In this document: positions 63,518 to 64,000 of the stretch, piece by piece | Layout: every line of letters starts with the position of its first letter | How positions within the stretch are numbered: the stretch's first letter is position 1 | Assembly: GCA_963556255.1 (NCBI GenBank) | Contig: OY744607.1 | Location: 486,001 to 550,000, forward strand | From: Allolobophora icterica | Lineage: Eukaryota; Annelida; Clitellata; Crassiclitellata; Lumbricidae | Direction of reading: 5' to 3' | Length of the DNA: 64,000 nucleotides | Notes under the pieces: generated by a model | Databases searched by the model: none | What the model saw: only the letters and a program-made list of their open reading frames with translations | Told to the model about the DNA's origin: nothing | Translations under genes and position numbers: made by a program

Positions 63518-64000
63518 CGGAAGAGAGATATATCGGAAGTCATCAAGTACGATGAAGGTAGAGAAAGAGAAGACGAGAGAACCTTTTTCCACCAGATGAA
63601 AACGAGGCAGAACAATGATGCATGTTGACCTTAAACCAGTTCAACCTGGTTGAACTGGTTTATTGTTTAATTCTTCGGAGTCCTACATAAGCATACATGT
63701 TCAGCTGTCCATTTGTCTACATATACGTCTACACACTTCTCTTTGTATACATCTGTAGACGCGTCGGTATAGAACGCCTCTTCTTCCTCTTCCTCCTCTC
63801 CTTCTTCCTCTTCTTCTTCCTACTCTTTTTCCTTCTCCGTCCTCCTCTTCTTCCTCTTCTTCTTCCCACTCTTTTCCCTTCTCCGTCCTCCTCTTCTTCC
63901 TCATCTTCTTCTTTCTCATCCTCCTCCTCCTCTTCTTCTTCCTTTTCCTCTTCTTCCTTCTAATCTCCTCCTCCTCCTCCTCCTCCTTATCCTCCTCCTC
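62231..64000. other. Gene-free simple-repeat region (last part)
   Basis: No gene recognised. It holds GACAGA, ACAC and TCCG runs at 62310-62700 and TG/TC runs at 62830-62910. Then come TGTC and TC arrays at 63032-63112, CAC/CAT triplets at 63180-63312 and (TA)n at 63489-63517. A long TCC/TTC-rich pyrimidine tract covers about 63775-64000. Confidence 0.6.
63632..63662. repeat. Perfect short palindrome
   Basis: The 15-base arms 63632-63646 and 63648-63662 are perfectly complementary around one T. Each arm contains AACCAGTT, giving a symmetrical pair of AACCAGTT/AACTGGTT motifs. Confidence 0.8.

Noticed and set aside
63697..63963. A Ser/Phe/Leu-rich protein
   Set aside because: It is the translation of a TCC/TTC pyrimidine tract.

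Overview
The window is nuclear DNA of a multicellular animal. Its genes have many small exons, GT-AG introns (one GC-AG) and metazoan signalling and chromatin families. The surroundings are full of tRNA-derived SINEs, 5'-truncated LINEs, hAT-type DNA transposons and microsatellites. An invertebrate is most likely, possibly an early-branching marine one; the species cannot be fixed from the sequence alone.

Left and centre (about 1-44 kb, + strand): a tandem array of receptor guanylate cyclase genes. Two copies are present. Copy A (4620-23712) and copy B (26383-42687) each have 20 exons, reconstructed here with matching phases at every junction. They encode a signal peptide, an extracellular ANF-receptor-type ligand-binding domain, one membrane helix, a kinase-homology (pseudokinase) domain, a coiled-coil linker and a class III cyclase domain. 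Copy B reads through to 1068 residues. Copy A differs by a single-base deletion in exon 3. Both copies have alanine where the cyclase transition-state arginine is expected. Each array unit also carries the 3' end of the neighbouring minus-strand gene, giving three copies of that terminal exon (877-1088, 25396-25485 truncated, 44295-44506). The leftmost one implies a further array unit beyond the left edge.

Right (about 44-58 kb, - strand): two chromatin genes. The first (54270-44295) encodes a protein with a CW zinc finger, a PWWP domain and an ARID domain in that order. It resembles ZCWPW1 at its N-terminus, but the ARID is unexpected. The second (58142-56393) is a compact two-exon pre-SET/SET/post-SET histone methyltransferase like the SET half of SETMAR. 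A methyltransferase lies next to a candidate reader of histone methylation; a functional link is only an inference.

Far right (58.2-64 kb): no gene recognised. It holds simple repeats, minisatellites, a degraded LINE tail and a cluster of TGACGT motifs.

The main structural interest is the history of the duplicated unit: a nearly identical 3.3 kb tract between otherwise diverged paralogues, an inverted exon fragment inside an upstream intron, a double palindrome that looks like fold-back repair, and transposon insertions with empty sites in the sister copy.
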